Source of the DNA: Roseovarius sp. ZX-A-9
GTDB lineage: Bacteria > Pseudomonadota > Alphaproteobacteria > Rhodobacterales > Rhodobacteraceae
Assembly (NCBI RefSeq): GCF_028369135.1
Contig: NZ_JAPWHW010000028.1
Span: forward strand, 1-42,700
Direction: 5' to 3'
Length of the DNA: 42,700 nucleotides
In this document: positions 15,742 through 24,205 of the stretch, in pieces
Layout of the letters: the number at the start of each line of letters is the position of its first letter
Numbering within the stretch: the stretch's first letter is position 1
The notes under the pieces: generated by a model
The model's input: the letters and a program-made list of their open reading frames with translations, nothing else
The model's database searches: none
What the model was told of the DNA's origin: nothing
Made by a program: the position numbers and the translations under genes

Positions 15742-16580
15742 CACGCGGGGCGGACTTCTACCTGTTCGGTGGTCTGGCGCTTCTGGTGCATCTGGCCCTT
15801 TGGCTCGGCTTTGCCCAGGGCGGCTTGCAATCGGCCGGCGGGGGCGGCACAGCGATAATCTCGCTCAGCGCAGCACCGGAACAGATGGCGCGGATGGTCG
15901 CAGAATGGGACCGCCCGGCAGAGGCGATGGACACCCCGCCCCGCATGGCCACGCCCGAGACAGTCGCCGCCGCCCTGCCTCGCGCCGTGGAGACAGAACA
16001 GCGCCCTCCGACCCTGTCGGCCCCTGCCCCGCTGGTGGCGATGGCCTCACCGCAACCGCCGCAACTGGCCCCCGAAGTGACGCGCGCCCCGGCCAGGCCG
16101 ACGGTGGCCGAACCGCCGGTCGCATCGCTGCGCCCGAAGCCGCGCCCGACACAACCAACGCCCAAGGCACAGCCCGCCACAGCCGCACCGCAGCCGCAAA
16201 TCTCGTCCCGGCAAAGCCAGAAAGCCGCGGGCGGCCAGACCGGCCAGAATGCCGGGAATAGCAAGGTCCGGACCGAAGCGACCGTCTCTGACTCCGCACG
16301 CCAAAGCCACGTGGCACAATGGGGCGCGGCCATCCGCGCCCGCGTCGAACGCCGCAAGCAGTATCCCTCCGGCACGCGCGCCTCCGGGCGGGCCGTCATC
16401 CGCATCAAGGTCGCGCCGACCGGCCGCCTGATTTCGGCGACACTGACCACCAGAACCGGCGACGCCCGCCTCGATCGCGCCGCGATCAAGGCGGTACAAA
16501 GCGCCCGTTTCCCCAAAGCCCCGCGCGCCCTGAGCGCCGCGAGTTATCAGTTCAACCTGCCGATTTCATTCCGTAAATGA
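15738..16580 (+). CDS. tonB: TonB energy-transducing protein
   Basis: Links the ExbBD motor to the receptor plug. 280 residues: one N-terminal TM helix (about 8-26, YLFGGLALLVHLALWLGFA), a long Pro/Ala-rich periplasmic spacer (about 85-190), and the TonB C-terminal domain (about 205-280) with the AIRARVERRKQYP entry, VIRIKVAPTGRL, and a final YQFNLPISF strand. The start overlaps the stop of the second exbD (ATGA). It is the last gene of the B12 operon and converges on amiR with 25 bp between stops; no clear terminator hairpin is visible there. Confidence 0.88.
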   Translation: MTRGADFYLFGGLALLVHLALWLGFAQGGLQSAGGGGTAIISLSAAPEQMARMVAEWDRPAEAMDTPPRMATPETVAAALPRAVETEQRPPTLSAPAPLVAMASPQPPQLAPEVTRAPARPTVAEPPVASLRPKPRPTQPTPKAQPATAAPQPQISSRQSQKAAGGQTGQNAGNSKVRTEATVSDSARQSHVAQWGAAIRARVERRKQYPSGTRASGRAVIRIKVAPTGRLISATLTTRTGDARLDRAAIKAVQSARFPKAPRALSAASYQFNLPISFRK

Positions 16581-16605
16581 CCGAAACCGCCCCACGGCGT
16601 CTGCG

Positions 16606-17208
16606 TCAATGGTCACCAAAATTGCGCAAGATACCATCGGCATTGATGATCGACTGTGCAATCTCGAACGTGGTGGTCCGCTTGGCCATCGCCTGTTTGC
16701 GGATCACCGCGTAGGCCTCCAGCTCGTCAATGCCGTGATGCCGCATCAGAATGAATTTCGCGTCATTGATCTTTTGCATGTTTTCCAGACGGTCGCGCAG
16801 TTTGGTCTGCTCTTTCTGGAACCGCAATTGCTCGGCCCAGTAGCGCCGCGCCATGAGCATGGAGCCCAGAACGCCCGCCGCGCGCACCGGTTTGGTCAGC
16901 AGTGAATGCGCCCCGATCTCAAAGATCGTCTCCAGCGTCGAGGGGTTCTCGTAGCCGATCACCGCGATCACCGTGGGCGGCTTGCCGCCGCTGCTGTTCA
17001 GAAAAGTCTTGATCCGGCTCGCCGGCTGATCGGTGACATCAATGAATACCAGGTCGAACTTCTCTTGCAGCGTGTCGGGGATCGGCCAGGCATTTTCGTA
17101 ATTGCAGCCGATCCTGTGGATTTGCTGTACCAGGTCGTCGGCGCTTCGGTCACGCTGGTGTACGACCAACGTGTGCAGATCTCGCAGATCCTGGATGAAA
17201 TCACTCAT
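16606..17208 (-). CDS. amiR: ANTAR-domain transcription antiterminator, AmiR-like
   Basis: Predicted RNA-binding antiterminator for the amide operon. 200 residues: a response-regulator-like N-terminal domain (about 10-125; FDLVFIDVTDQP, LLTKPVRAAG) that lacks an obvious complete phosphorylation pocket, a coiled coil (about 130-160, RFQKEQTKLRDRLENMQ) and a C-terminal three-helix ANTAR domain (HGIDELEAYAVIRKQAMAKR, then FEIAQSIIN). In Pseudomonas, AmiR is held by AmiC and released by amides to prevent termination in the operon leader. The same logic is inferred here because amiC is immediately upstream (3-nt gap) and the operon leader has an overlapping terminator and competing hairpin at 25496-25579. 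Confidence 0.85.
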   Translation of the reverse strand: MSDFIQDLRDLHTLVVHQRDRSADDLVQQIHRIGCNYENAWPIPDTLQEKFDLVFIDVTDQPASRIKTFLNSSGGKPPTVIAVIGYENPSTLETIFEIGAHSLLTKPVRAAGVLGSMLMARRYWAEQLRFQKEQTKLRDRLENMQKINDAKFILMRHHGIDELEAYAVIRKQAMAKRTTTFEIAQSIINADGILRNFGDH

Positions 17209-17211
17209 GTT

Positions 17212-18381
17212 TCATACTGTTTGTTGTGCAACCTTCTGGGTTCGCAGGCTCCAGTCATGGATCCCGGGGTAGACCAGATAAGGATCGGGCTTGATGGCAC
17301 GGCGAACCTTGTTTTCGATGATGAATTCGCCCTGCTCATTCACCCGCGCGATGCGCGATTGCAAATACGTGTGGTTGTTGTCCGGATCGATCTTGATATG
17401 CCCCTGCGGCGCGTCGAATGTCGCGCCGAGCAGCGCCTCGCGCAAGCGTTCGGTGTCCATCTCGCCAACTTCTTCCAGCGCGGTGGCGAACATGTGCATC
17501 TGGCAATAAGCCGCCTCGCCACAACTGGTGACATCGCGGACCGAGCCGAATTTCTGGCCATATGCCTTCAGGAATTTCCGGTTCGCGGGCGAGTTTATCG
17601 CCCGAAAATAAGGCGCGGCGGTGATGTGTCCGACAGCAGCCTCGGGGCCGATGGCGGCAATCTCGGCCTCATTGGTGGTCAGGCTGGCAATCGGGCAGGT
17701 GCGCCCGTCGCCGCCCGCCGCGTGATAGGCTCGGTAGAAATCGATGCACATCTGCCCGACCACGGTCGAGAAAATCGCGTCCGGCTGTAGCTCCACAATC
17801 TCGCGGGCAACATCGGCAAAGCCTGCCATATCGGTGTCGAACGGGTAAAATCGCTCGCCCACAACCTCGCCACCGCCCTGCCGCAGCACGTTGCGCATCA
17901 CACGGTTCGATTCACGCGGATAGATATAGTCGGACCCCACGAAAAATATTCGCTTGCCAAAGGTGTTCATAAGATAATTGGCCAATGGCACACTATTTTG
18001 ATTGGGCGTCGCGCCACCATAGATCATGTTGGGCGAATATTCGAAGCCTTCATAAAGCGTAGGATAGAAAAACAGCACATTGCGCCGCTCGACGACCGGC
18101 AGAACCTCTTTGCGCGACGACGACATGTAGCAGCCGAACAACGCGGTGATCCGGTCCTCGACGATCAGTTTTTCGGCCAGCTCGCCATAGCGCGCCACGA
18201 CCGAGTCGGGGTTGTAGCAGATCGGCTCGATGGGGCGGCCCCGCACACCGCCCGCGGCGTTGATTTCATCGATAGCCAGTAGCGTACCATTGAGCTGTGA
18301 TTGTTCGATGATGGACGTCACTCCCGACGTCGAGAACAGAACTCCGACTCTCCAGCTCTCCTGATTGCTCACCAAAGCCAT
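17212..18381 (-). CDS. amiC: Amide-sensing negative regulator, AmiC-like
   Basis: 389 residues with the two-lobed periplasmic-binding fold (VGVLFSTSGVTSIIEQSQLN, AIDEINAAGGVRGRPIE, RNVLFFYPTLYEGFEYSPN), but no signal peptide, so it should stay in the cytoplasm. This is the AmiC pattern: it binds short-chain amides and controls AmiR by direct contact. It is a paralogue of the transporter's binding protein encoded at the start of the same operon, with which it shares FYPTLYEG-type and AAGGV motifs. It is followed by amiR with a 3-nt gap and preceded by amiB with a 6-nt gap. Confidence 0.85.
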   Translation of the reverse strand: MALVSNQESWRVGVLFSTSGVTSIIEQSQLNGTLLAIDEINAAGGVRGRPIEPICYNPDSVVARYGELAEKLIVEDRITALFGCYMSSSRKEVLPVVERRNVLFFYPTLYEGFEYSPNMIYGGATPNQNSVPLANYLMNTFGKRIFFVGSDYIYPRESNRVMRNVLRQGGGEVVGERFYPFDTDMAGFADVAREIVELQPDAIFSTVVGQMCIDFYRAYHAAGGDGRTCPIASLTTNEAEIAAIGPEAAVGHITAAPYFRAINSPANRKFLKAYGQKFGSVRDVTSCGEAAYCQMHMFATALEEVGEMDTERLREALLGATFDAPQGHIKIDPDNNHTYLQSRIARVNEQGEFIIENKVRRAIKPDPYLVYPGIHDWSLRTQKVAQQTV

Positions 18382-18387
18382 CCTTTT

Positions 18388-19509
18388 TCAAACATACCCA
18401 AAAACGATCCCGTCATCGCGCCGTTCCGCAGCAAGCGTGATGGTTCCGCCGCTGTCGGATATCCCCATCTTCGTACCGGGTTCCAGAAGAAAAGTGGCCA
18501 GGGGAAACTCCAGATGCCGGCGCATCGCCCGCCTGAGTCCGCGCGCACCAAACCGTTTATCATATCCTTGTTCTGAAAGAAAATCGCGAACCGCATCATT
18601 GATCGTGATCGAGACGTCGTGCTTGGCCAACCGTCTGTTCAGGCGGTCCAGTTCGACATCGACAAGATCAGGCATGGTTTCGCGCCCCAGCCAGTTGAAC
18701 GTGTCCACATGGTCGATCCGGTTGACGAATTCGGGCGGAAACCGCTCCAGCAGGCACTTCATCACGATATCCTGCGCGCGTGTCCTGCGGTCCCCGGTCT
18801 GCCCCTTGAGAATGGCCAGCAACCCCGGACGCTCGTCATTCAGCGCCATCAGATCGCGCGCGCCCAGATTGGACGACATGAAGATGATCGCATTGCGGAA
18901 CGAATAGGTCCGCTCGCCCGAGGCGACGGTCAGCAAGCCGTTGTCGAACACGTTGAGCAGCGCCAGAACCACCTCGTTGCTGGCCTTCTCCAATTCGTCG
19001 AACAGAACGATGCCCGGCAGGTTGCGGGTGCCCTCGATCTTTTCCTGGTCAAGGATCGTCGTGCCTTCCTTCGAGCCGACATAGCCCGGAGGCGCGCCGG
19101 TAAAGGAGGCCGCGTAATGTTCCTGCGCCAGCGTGTTCATGTCGATCCGGCACATCGCATCGGCATCACCATAAAGCGCGCGCGCGATGGTCCGGACGGT
19201 CTCGGTCTTGCCGACGCCGGTGGGGCCGCAGAACAGCAGCGACGCCAGCGGCTTGCGCGGGTCGCCGATATCGGCGCGCACCACCTTGAGGATCTCCAGA
19301 ACCTCGTCGATGGCGCTGTCCTGCCCGATGATCGAGTCGCGCAGCTCGCGCTCCACCACGGCCATGTCAAAGGAAAACCGGGAATTGAGGAAGCTCGCCT
19401 TGGCATTGCCATTGGCATGGGTGATGTCGCGCGTGTTCTCGGCAGCAAGTGCGCTCTTGAGCTGCTCTTCGCGTTGCACGGCCTGCAGGCGGTCGGTCAT
19501 GAATGGCAT
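18388..19509 (-). CDS. amiB: AAA+ ATPase of ami operon, AmiB-like (Clp/HSP100 type)
   Basis: 373 residues, the size of Pseudomonas AmiB. Clp-like AAA+ module: GQDSAIDEVLEIL box, Walker A GPTGVGKT (95-102), pore-loop region GAPPGYVGSKEG, Walker B IVLFDELEKA (167-176), sensor 1 FMSSN, arginine-finger region FPPEFVNRID, and a C-terminal D2-small domain (RFGARGLRRAMRRHLEFPLA). Chaperone or unfoldase; the exact role in amide use is not established. The ATG at 19509 has AAGGA 8 nt upstream. A strong hairpin separates it from amiE. Confidence 0.83.
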   Translation of the reverse strand: MPFMTDRLQAVQREEQLKSALAAENTRDITHANGNAKASFLNSRFSFDMAVVERELRDSIIGQDSAIDEVLEILKVVRADIGDPRKPLASLLFCGPTGVGKTETVRTIARALYGDADAMCRIDMNTLAQEHYAASFTGAPPGYVGSKEGTTILDQEKIEGTRNLPGIVLFDELEKASNEVVLALLNVFDNGLLTVASGERTYSFRNAIIFMSSNLGARDLMALNDERPGLLAILKGQTGDRRTRAQDIVMKCLLERFPPEFVNRIDHVDTFNWLGRETMPDLVDVELDRLNRRLAKHDVSITINDAVRDFLSEQGYDKRFGARGLRRAMRRHLEFPLATFLLEPGTKMGISDSGGTITLAAERRDDGIVFGYV

Positions 19510-19556
19510 TTGCGCGATCCTTCGGTCTTGTATTGCTCGTCAGGTCTTGTCTGTTG

Positions 19557-19582
19557 GGCGCGGCGCCCGCAGGCACCGCGCC
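19557..19582 (-). promoter_or_regulatory. GC-rich stem-loop between amiE and amiB
   Basis: A perfect 7-bp inverted repeat GGCGCGG/CCGCGCC with a further GCC/GGC inner pairing. There is no U-run after it on the minus strand, so it is more likely an RNA-processing or partial-attenuation element than a full terminator. It could keep amiE mRNA more abundant than the regulatory genes downstream. Confidence 0.55.
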
Positions 19583-19599
19583 ACTGTTGCCGGGATCGG

Positions 19600-20643
19600 T
19601 CAGCCGGCTTCTTTTTCCTTGGCACCCGTGGGCAGGCTGCCCACCGGACATTGCGCCACGCCGATGGTCTTGCGGGTGAATGCCTCGACATCCTCGCGGG
19701 TCTTCTCGGCGTCGTTCACCCAGTTACGGTAGAACTCGAACGGGCAATCCGCCACGCCCTTGTCGCCATCGCCCGACTTGTGCATCCCGGTATAACCACG
19801 GTGCAGCAGCTTGAAGAGGTGGTTCTGCGACTGGTCGTTGGCACGCGCATCGCGGATCTGCGACACCGACAGCTGCGCATACTGGATGCCGTTTTCCTCG
19901 GTCCCGCATTCGCCGAGCGTACGCCCGTCGAACCCGATGAGCGACGAGTGCCCGAAGTAGCAGTAGACCCCGTCGAACCCGGCGGCGTTGGCCACCGCGA
20001 CATAGCAGTTGTTGGCCCAGGCCATCGTCTGCGCCATGCGGATCTGCTGTTCCTTGGCGGGATACATGTAGCCCTGGCAACGCACGATCAGCTCGGCACC
20101 GCGCATCGCGCAATCGCGCCAGATCTCGGGATAGTTGCCATCATCACAGATGATCAGGCTGATCTTCAGGCCCTTTGGTCCCTCGGCCACATGGGTGCTG
20201 TCGCCGGGATACCAGCCCTCGATCGGACACCAAGGCAGGATCTTGCGATAGGTCTGCACGATCTCGCCCTTGTTGTTCATAAGGATCAACGTGTTGTAGG
20301 GCGTCTTCTTGGGATGTTCCTCGTGCCGTTCCCCGGTCAGCGAGAAGACCCCCCAGACATTGGCCTTGCGGCAGGCGCGGGCAAACACTTCGGTCTCGTC
20401 GCCGGGGATCGAGACAGCGGTCTCCATCATCTCGTCGGGGTCATACATGATGCCCTGAAGGCTGTATTCGGGGAACACTACCAGATCCATACCCGGCAGG
20501 CCCTGCTTCATGCCGATGATCATCTCGCCGATCTTTTCGGCGTTCTCCAGAACCTCCGCACGGGTGTGCAGTCGCGGCATCTTGTAGTTTACGACGGCAA
20601 CGCCGACGGTATCGTCGCTGCTTGAAATATCTCCATGTCTCAT
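19600..20643 (-). CDS. amiE: Aliphatic amidase
   Basis: Hydrolyses short aliphatic amides (acetamide, propionamide) to the carboxylic acid and ammonia; cytoplasmic, nitrilase superfamily, usually a homohexamer. 347 residues, matching Pseudomonas AmiE (346) almost residue for residue in numbering. The triad falls at Glu59 (VVFPEYS), Lys134 (TYRKILPW) and Cys166 (IICDDGNYPE). GHSSLIGFDGRTLGECG and the C-terminal CP region are also typical. The ATG at 20643 has GGACAGG upstream. It lies downstream of the transporter genes, which would supply the substrate. Confidence 0.95.
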   Translation of the reverse strand: MRHGDISSSDDTVGVAVVNYKMPRLHTRAEVLENAEKIGEMIIGMKQGLPGMDLVVFPEYSLQGIMYDPDEMMETAVSIPGDETEVFARACRKANVWGVFSLTGERHEEHPKKTPYNTLILMNNKGEIVQTYRKILPWCPIEGWYPGDSTHVAEGPKGLKISLIICDDGNYPEIWRDCAMRGAELIVRCQGYMYPAKEQQIRMAQTMAWANNCYVAVANAAGFDGVYCYFGHSSLIGFDGRTLGECGTEENGIQYAQLSVSQIRDARANDQSQNHLFKLLHRGYTGMHKSGDGDKGVADCPFEFYRNWVNDAEKTREDVEAFTRKTIGVAQCPVGSLPTGAKEKEAG

Positions 20644-20695
20644 ATCCTGTCCTTTCCTGTTGACGGGGTTGGTTATGTTGAGTGAGCCTGCGTTT

Positions 20696-21397
20696 TCAGA
20701 ACGTCAGGTGTTCCTCCACGACGGAGTCCGTGAGCTCGGCAGAGGTGCCGTCCAGAACGACGCGCCCCTTGTCGAGCACGAGAAAGCGATCCGAGGCAGC
20801 GCGGGCGAAGGGCACGTTCTGCTCCACGAGGATGATGCCGAGGCCCCGCTCGCGGTTGAGCCGGATGATCACTTCTTCGATTTGTTTGACGATGTTGGGC
20901 TGGATGCCCTCGGTGGGTTCGTCCAAGATCAGGATCTTGGGATCCATCGCCAGAGCGCGGGCGATGGCCAGTTGCTGTTGCTGCCCGCCCGACAGATCAC
21001 CGCCCCGGCGCGCGATGAATTCGCGCAGAATCGGGAACATGTCGAACAGGTAATCGGGAATCTCGCGCTTGCCGTCGGCGCGTGCGAAGGTGCCCATCAG
21101 GATGTTTTCGCGCACGGTAAAACGCGGGATGATCTCGCGCCCCTGCGGGATATAGCCGATGCCCTGCAATGCCCGCTGCGGTGTGCTGCATTTCAGCAGA
21201 TCGCTCTGGCCGAATTTCAACTCGCCCTGACAGCGGTCGGTCAGCCCCATGATGCTTTTCAGCAAAGTGGTCTTGCCAACGCCGTTGCGGCCCAGCACCG
21301 ACAGGAACTCACCCGGTTTCAGATCGAACGACACCCCCTGCAAGACAGGGCTTTTGCCGTAGAATGAATAGAGATTGGTCGCGCTCAGATGTTCCAT
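20696..21397 (-). CDS. urtE: Urea/amide ABC transporter ATPase, UrtE type
   Basis: 233 residues, LivF/UrtE-like: Walker A GRNGVGKT, Q-loop YIPQGREI, signature LSGGQQQQLAIARAL and Walker B ILILDEPTEGIQPN. The DEPTEGIQPNIV run is typical of UrtE. The ATG at 21397 lies 2 nt after the urtD stop. It is the last transporter gene before amiE. Confidence 0.9.
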   Translation of the reverse strand: MEHLSATNLYSFYGKSPVLQGVSFDLKPGEFLSVLGRNGVGKTTLLKSIMGLTDRCQGELKFGQSDLLKCSTPQRALQGIGYIPQGREIIPRFTVRENILMGTFARADGKREIPDYLFDMFPILREFIARRGGDLSGGQQQQLAIARALAMDPKILILDEPTEGIQPNIVKQIEEVIIRLNRERGLGIILVEQNVPFARAASDRFLVLDKGRVVLDGTSAELTDSVVEEHLTF

Positions 21398-21399
21398 CG

Positions 21400-22128
21400 T
21401 CAATGCCCCAGATATGCGGTCTTGACCGCCTCGTTCGCCTCGATTTCCGCAATGGTGCCTTCCGCCAGCTTCGCGCCCTGATCCATGACGATGATCCGGT
21501 CCGCCACGGTGCGGACGAAAGACATGTCATGCTCCACGACGATCAGCGTGTGATCGGCACTGAGCGAGCGGAAGATCCGCGCGGTGCGGTCGGTCTCCTG
21601 GATGGTCATCCCGGCAGTGGGTTCGTCCATAAGGATCAGATGACTGCCCTGGGCGATCAGCATGGCAATCTCCAGCCACTGGGTCTCGCCATGTGACAGG
21701 TTGCCCGCAGGCACGCCGCCCTTGTCGGCCAACCCGACCAGATCGAGGATCTCGCGTGATTTCTGGTTGCGGCGCACCGCGGGCGTCGTCAGCGCGTGCC
21801 AGATGCCCGGTCTTGACGACCGCGCAACCGATAGGTTCTCGGCGACGGTCAGTTCCTTGTAGACCGACGGCACCTGGAACTTGCGCCCGATACCCAGTCG
21901 CGCACGCCGGAACTCCAGCAACTGCGATATCTCGGTATCACGAAACCGGATCGATCCGCCGGTGGGCTGCGTCTTGCCGCAGATCAGGTCCAGCGTCGTC
22001 GATTTGCCGGCCCCGTTCGGCCCGAGCAGGCACAGGATCTCGCCCTGCTCCACATCGAAGTTCATCCCGTCCACGGCGCGCAGGCCGCCGAACACCACCT
22101 GCAGATCGCGTACTTCAAGCTGTGCCAT
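21400..22128 (-). CDS. urtD: Urea/amide ABC transporter ATPase, UrtD type
   Basis: 242 residues, LivG/UrtD-like: Walker A GPNGAGKST, the GIGRKFQVPSVYKELTVAEN stretch typical of UrtD, a signature LSHGETQWLEIAM in place of LSGGQ, Walker B LILMDEPTAGM, and the H-loop VVEHDM. The LSHGE signature is the usual UrtD form. Tight spacing to urtC (2 nt) and urtE. Confidence 0.92.
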   Translation of the reverse strand: MAQLEVRDLQVVFGGLRAVDGMNFDVEQGEILCLLGPNGAGKSTTLDLICGKTQPTGGSIRFRDTEISQLLEFRRARLGIGRKFQVPSVYKELTVAENLSVARSSRPGIWHALTTPAVRRNQKSREILDLVGLADKGGVPAGNLSHGETQWLEIAMLIAQGSHLILMDEPTAGMTIQETDRTARIFRSLSADHTLIVVEHDMSFVRTVADRIIVMDQGAKLAEGTIAEIEANEAVKTAYLGH

Positions 22129-22130
22129 GA

Positions 22131-23240
22131 TCAGCTCTCCTGCTTTGTGTTGAGGGGGGTGTCGAAAGACGGGGTTTCCGCGAATTCCTCGCTGCCGCCC
22201 CTGCGGCGCAGCGCCCGGCCCGCATCGACGATGACGCCGTAGATCCCGCGCGGCATGAACATGACCACCGCCACGAACAATACGCCCAGCATCATGTGCC
22301 AGCCTTCGACAAAGACATCCGACAGCCGACCTTCAGCCAGATTGACTAGGATCGCCCCCATCGCTGCGGCCAGCACGGATTCGCGCCCGCCCACGGCACA
22401 CCAGATCACGATCGCCAGGCTGAACGACACGCTCATGTAAGTGGGCGATGCGAACTCCAGCACCAGCGCATAGAGCATGCCCGCCAGCCCCGCGAGACCC
22501 GCGGAAATGCAGAAGATCAGAGTCTGATAGTTCGCGACGTTATAGCCAAAGTACCGTGTGCGCTCGGCATCTTCGCGGATGGCCCGCAGGACCAGCCCGA
22601 ACTTGCTGTGCGTCAGGTAGAGGCCAAAGATCAGCGCCGCCATCAGGCAGCCGCCCACCAGATAGTAGAAGGACGTGGCATAGATATCGACGGTCCAGCC
22701 GAACAGTTCCAGCTGCGCCAGCCCGGTCAGCCCGTTCTGCCCGCCGGTAAAGCCCTGCTGCTCGATCACCAGCAACTGGAACGCTACCAGAAAGGCCAGG
22801 GTGATCACCGCGACGAACACGCCCGCGATCCGCGCCCGGAACATGAAGGTGGCAATCAACCCGCCCACCGCCGCCGGGATCAGCAGCCCCGCCAGCAAGG
22901 TGAAGGTCAGCGAATTGAACGGCACCCAGAGCGCAGGCAGCGCCTCGACATTGTTCCAGCCCATGAAGTCAGGCAGGTTGTCGCCGCTTGCCTTCAGTTT
23001 GAGGTGCATCGCCATGGCATATGACCCCATGCCAAAGGTCGCAGCCTGCCCGAGGTTCAGCAAACCTGCGGTCCCCCACGACAGCGCCAGCGCCATCGAC
23101 ACGATCGCCAGGCTGAGATAGCGCGCGAAGGTGTTGAGCTCGAACCCGTCGTAGCTGAAGAAAGCGGGTACGCCGAACAGGATCACCGCGCCAAAGAGGC
23201 CAAGGCCGATGATGTCATATGAAAGTTTGGAGTTCATCAC
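22131..23240 (-). CDS. urtC: Urea/amide ABC transporter permease, UrtC type
   Basis: 369 residues, LivM/UrtC-like inner-membrane permease. About nine or ten hydrophobic helices are visible (GLGLFGAVILFGVPAFF, YLSLAIVSMALALSWGTAGL, GGLIATFMFRARIAGVFVAV, LVGGCLMAALIFGLYL, ISAGLAGLAGMLYALVLEF). The NLGQAATFGMGSYAM motif and the EDAERTRYFGYNV loop are typical. Starts 8 nt after the urtB stop. Confidence 0.92.
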   Translation of the reverse strand: MMNSKLSYDIIGLGLFGAVILFGVPAFFSYDGFELNTFARYLSLAIVSMALALSWGTAGLLNLGQAATFGMGSYAMAMHLKLKASGDNLPDFMGWNNVEALPALWVPFNSLTFTLLAGLLIPAAVGGLIATFMFRARIAGVFVAVITLAFLVAFQLLVIEQQGFTGGQNGLTGLAQLELFGWTVDIYATSFYYLVGGCLMAALIFGLYLTHSKFGLVLRAIREDAERTRYFGYNVANYQTLIFCISAGLAGLAGMLYALVLEFASPTYMSVSFSLAIVIWCAVGGRESVLAAAMGAILVNLAEGRLSDVFVEGWHMMLGVLFVAVVMFMPRGIYGVIVDAGRALRRRGGSEEFAETPSFDTPLNTKQES

Positions 23241-23248
23241 AGGGCTCC

Positions 23249-24118
23249 TCAGCGGCGTGTGTCAGCAGGGAAAAGGCCGCGAGGCCGGAAACGGATCAGC
23301 AGGATGATCCCCGCGAGGACGGCAATCCGGCCCAGCGTGTCATTGATCACAATCGAGAAGAGCGCCGTGACCTCGCCGATCAGCATCGCTGCCGCGGCAG
23401 TGCCCACCAGGCTACCCAAGCCGCCCACGATCACCACGAGGAACGCATCCACCACCAGGCCGGTGCCCATCGTCGGGATGGTACTGAAGAGCGGCGTGAT
23501 CAGTGCGCCAGCGATACCCGCGAGTCCCGCACCATAGGCGAACGTCAGCGAATAAACCTTCTTGGCCTCGACCCCGTAGCATTCGGAAATGCCCCGGTTC
23601 TGGATGACCGCGCGCAGCTTCATTCCGAATTCGGTGCGCGTCATCAGCAGCCAGGTGCCGGTCACGATCATGATAGAAAGGAAAATGACGAAAATACGGT
23701 AGTTCGACATCACGAGGGCGCCGATCTCGATATTGCCCGACAGCCACTCTGGCCCCTTCACGAACTTCGATTCCGCGCCGATGCCCATCCGGACAGCCTG
23801 TTGCAGAATGATGCCGATGCCCCATGTCGCCAGGATCGTATCGAGCGGTCGCGTGTAAAGTCGCTGCACGATGACCTTCTCGATGACCCAGCCAACGACC
23901 GCGACCGCCAGAAAGACCAGCGGCAGCGCCGTGACCACGCCCAGCCCCAGATGTGTCTGAAGCGCCCAGGTGGCATAGGCCCCGAGCATCACGAATTCGC
24001 CATGCGCCAAATTGATCACGCCCATCGTGCCATAGATGATGGCCAGCCCCAGAGCGATGATCAGCAGGATCGAGGCAAAGCTCAGCCCGGCAAATATCTG
24101 GTTCAAGACTACGTCCAT
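23249..24118 (-). CDS. urtB: Urea/amide ABC transporter permease, UrtB type
   Basis: 289 residues, LivH/UrtB-like permease with about eight helices. Family motifs: LAIIYGTMGVINLAHGEFVM, TWGIGIILQQAVRMGIGAE, and GLVVDAFLVVIVGGLGSLVG. GGAGGAGA at about 7-14 nt upstream gives a strong ribosome-binding site. It is shorter than classic UrtB, which has a long periplasmic N-terminal extension; this form is common in amide-type systems. A hairpin separates it from the binding-protein gene. Confidence 0.9.
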   Translation of the reverse strand: MDVVLNQIFAGLSFASILLIIALGLAIIYGTMGVINLAHGEFVMLGAYATWALQTHLGLGVVTALPLVFLAVAVVGWVIEKVIVQRLYTRPLDTILATWGIGIILQQAVRMGIGAESKFVKGPEWLSGNIEIGALVMSNYRIFVIFLSIMIVTGTWLLMTRTEFGMKLRAVIQNRGISECYGVEAKKVYSLTFAYGAGLAGIAGALITPLFSTIPTMGTGLVVDAFLVVIVGGLGSLVGTAAAAMLIGEVTALFSIVINDTLGRIAVLAGIILLIRFRPRGLFPADTRR

Positions 24119-24138
24119 AGGACAGTCTCCTCCGTTGG

Positions 24139-24161
24139 TCCGGCTCGGGGATCGAGCCGGA
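24139..24161 (-). promoter_or_regulatory. Stem-loop between the binding-protein gene and urtB
   Basis: A perfect 9-bp inverted repeat TCCGGCTCG/CGAGCCGGA with a 5-nt loop, in the 87-bp gap between two genes of the same operon and with no U-run. Such hairpins often stabilise the upstream mRNA so that the binding protein is made in excess over the membrane subunits. Confidence 0.6.
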
Positions 24162-24205
24162 CATTGTTGGTTTTTCAGATTTTCAGTGTTCGAGTGGCCG
24201 GGCGG

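Noticed and set aside
18619..20625. 668-codon plus-strand frame opposite amiB and amiE
   Set aside because: Antisense to two genes with intact catalytic motifs; the product has no recognisable domain and no ribosome-binding site.
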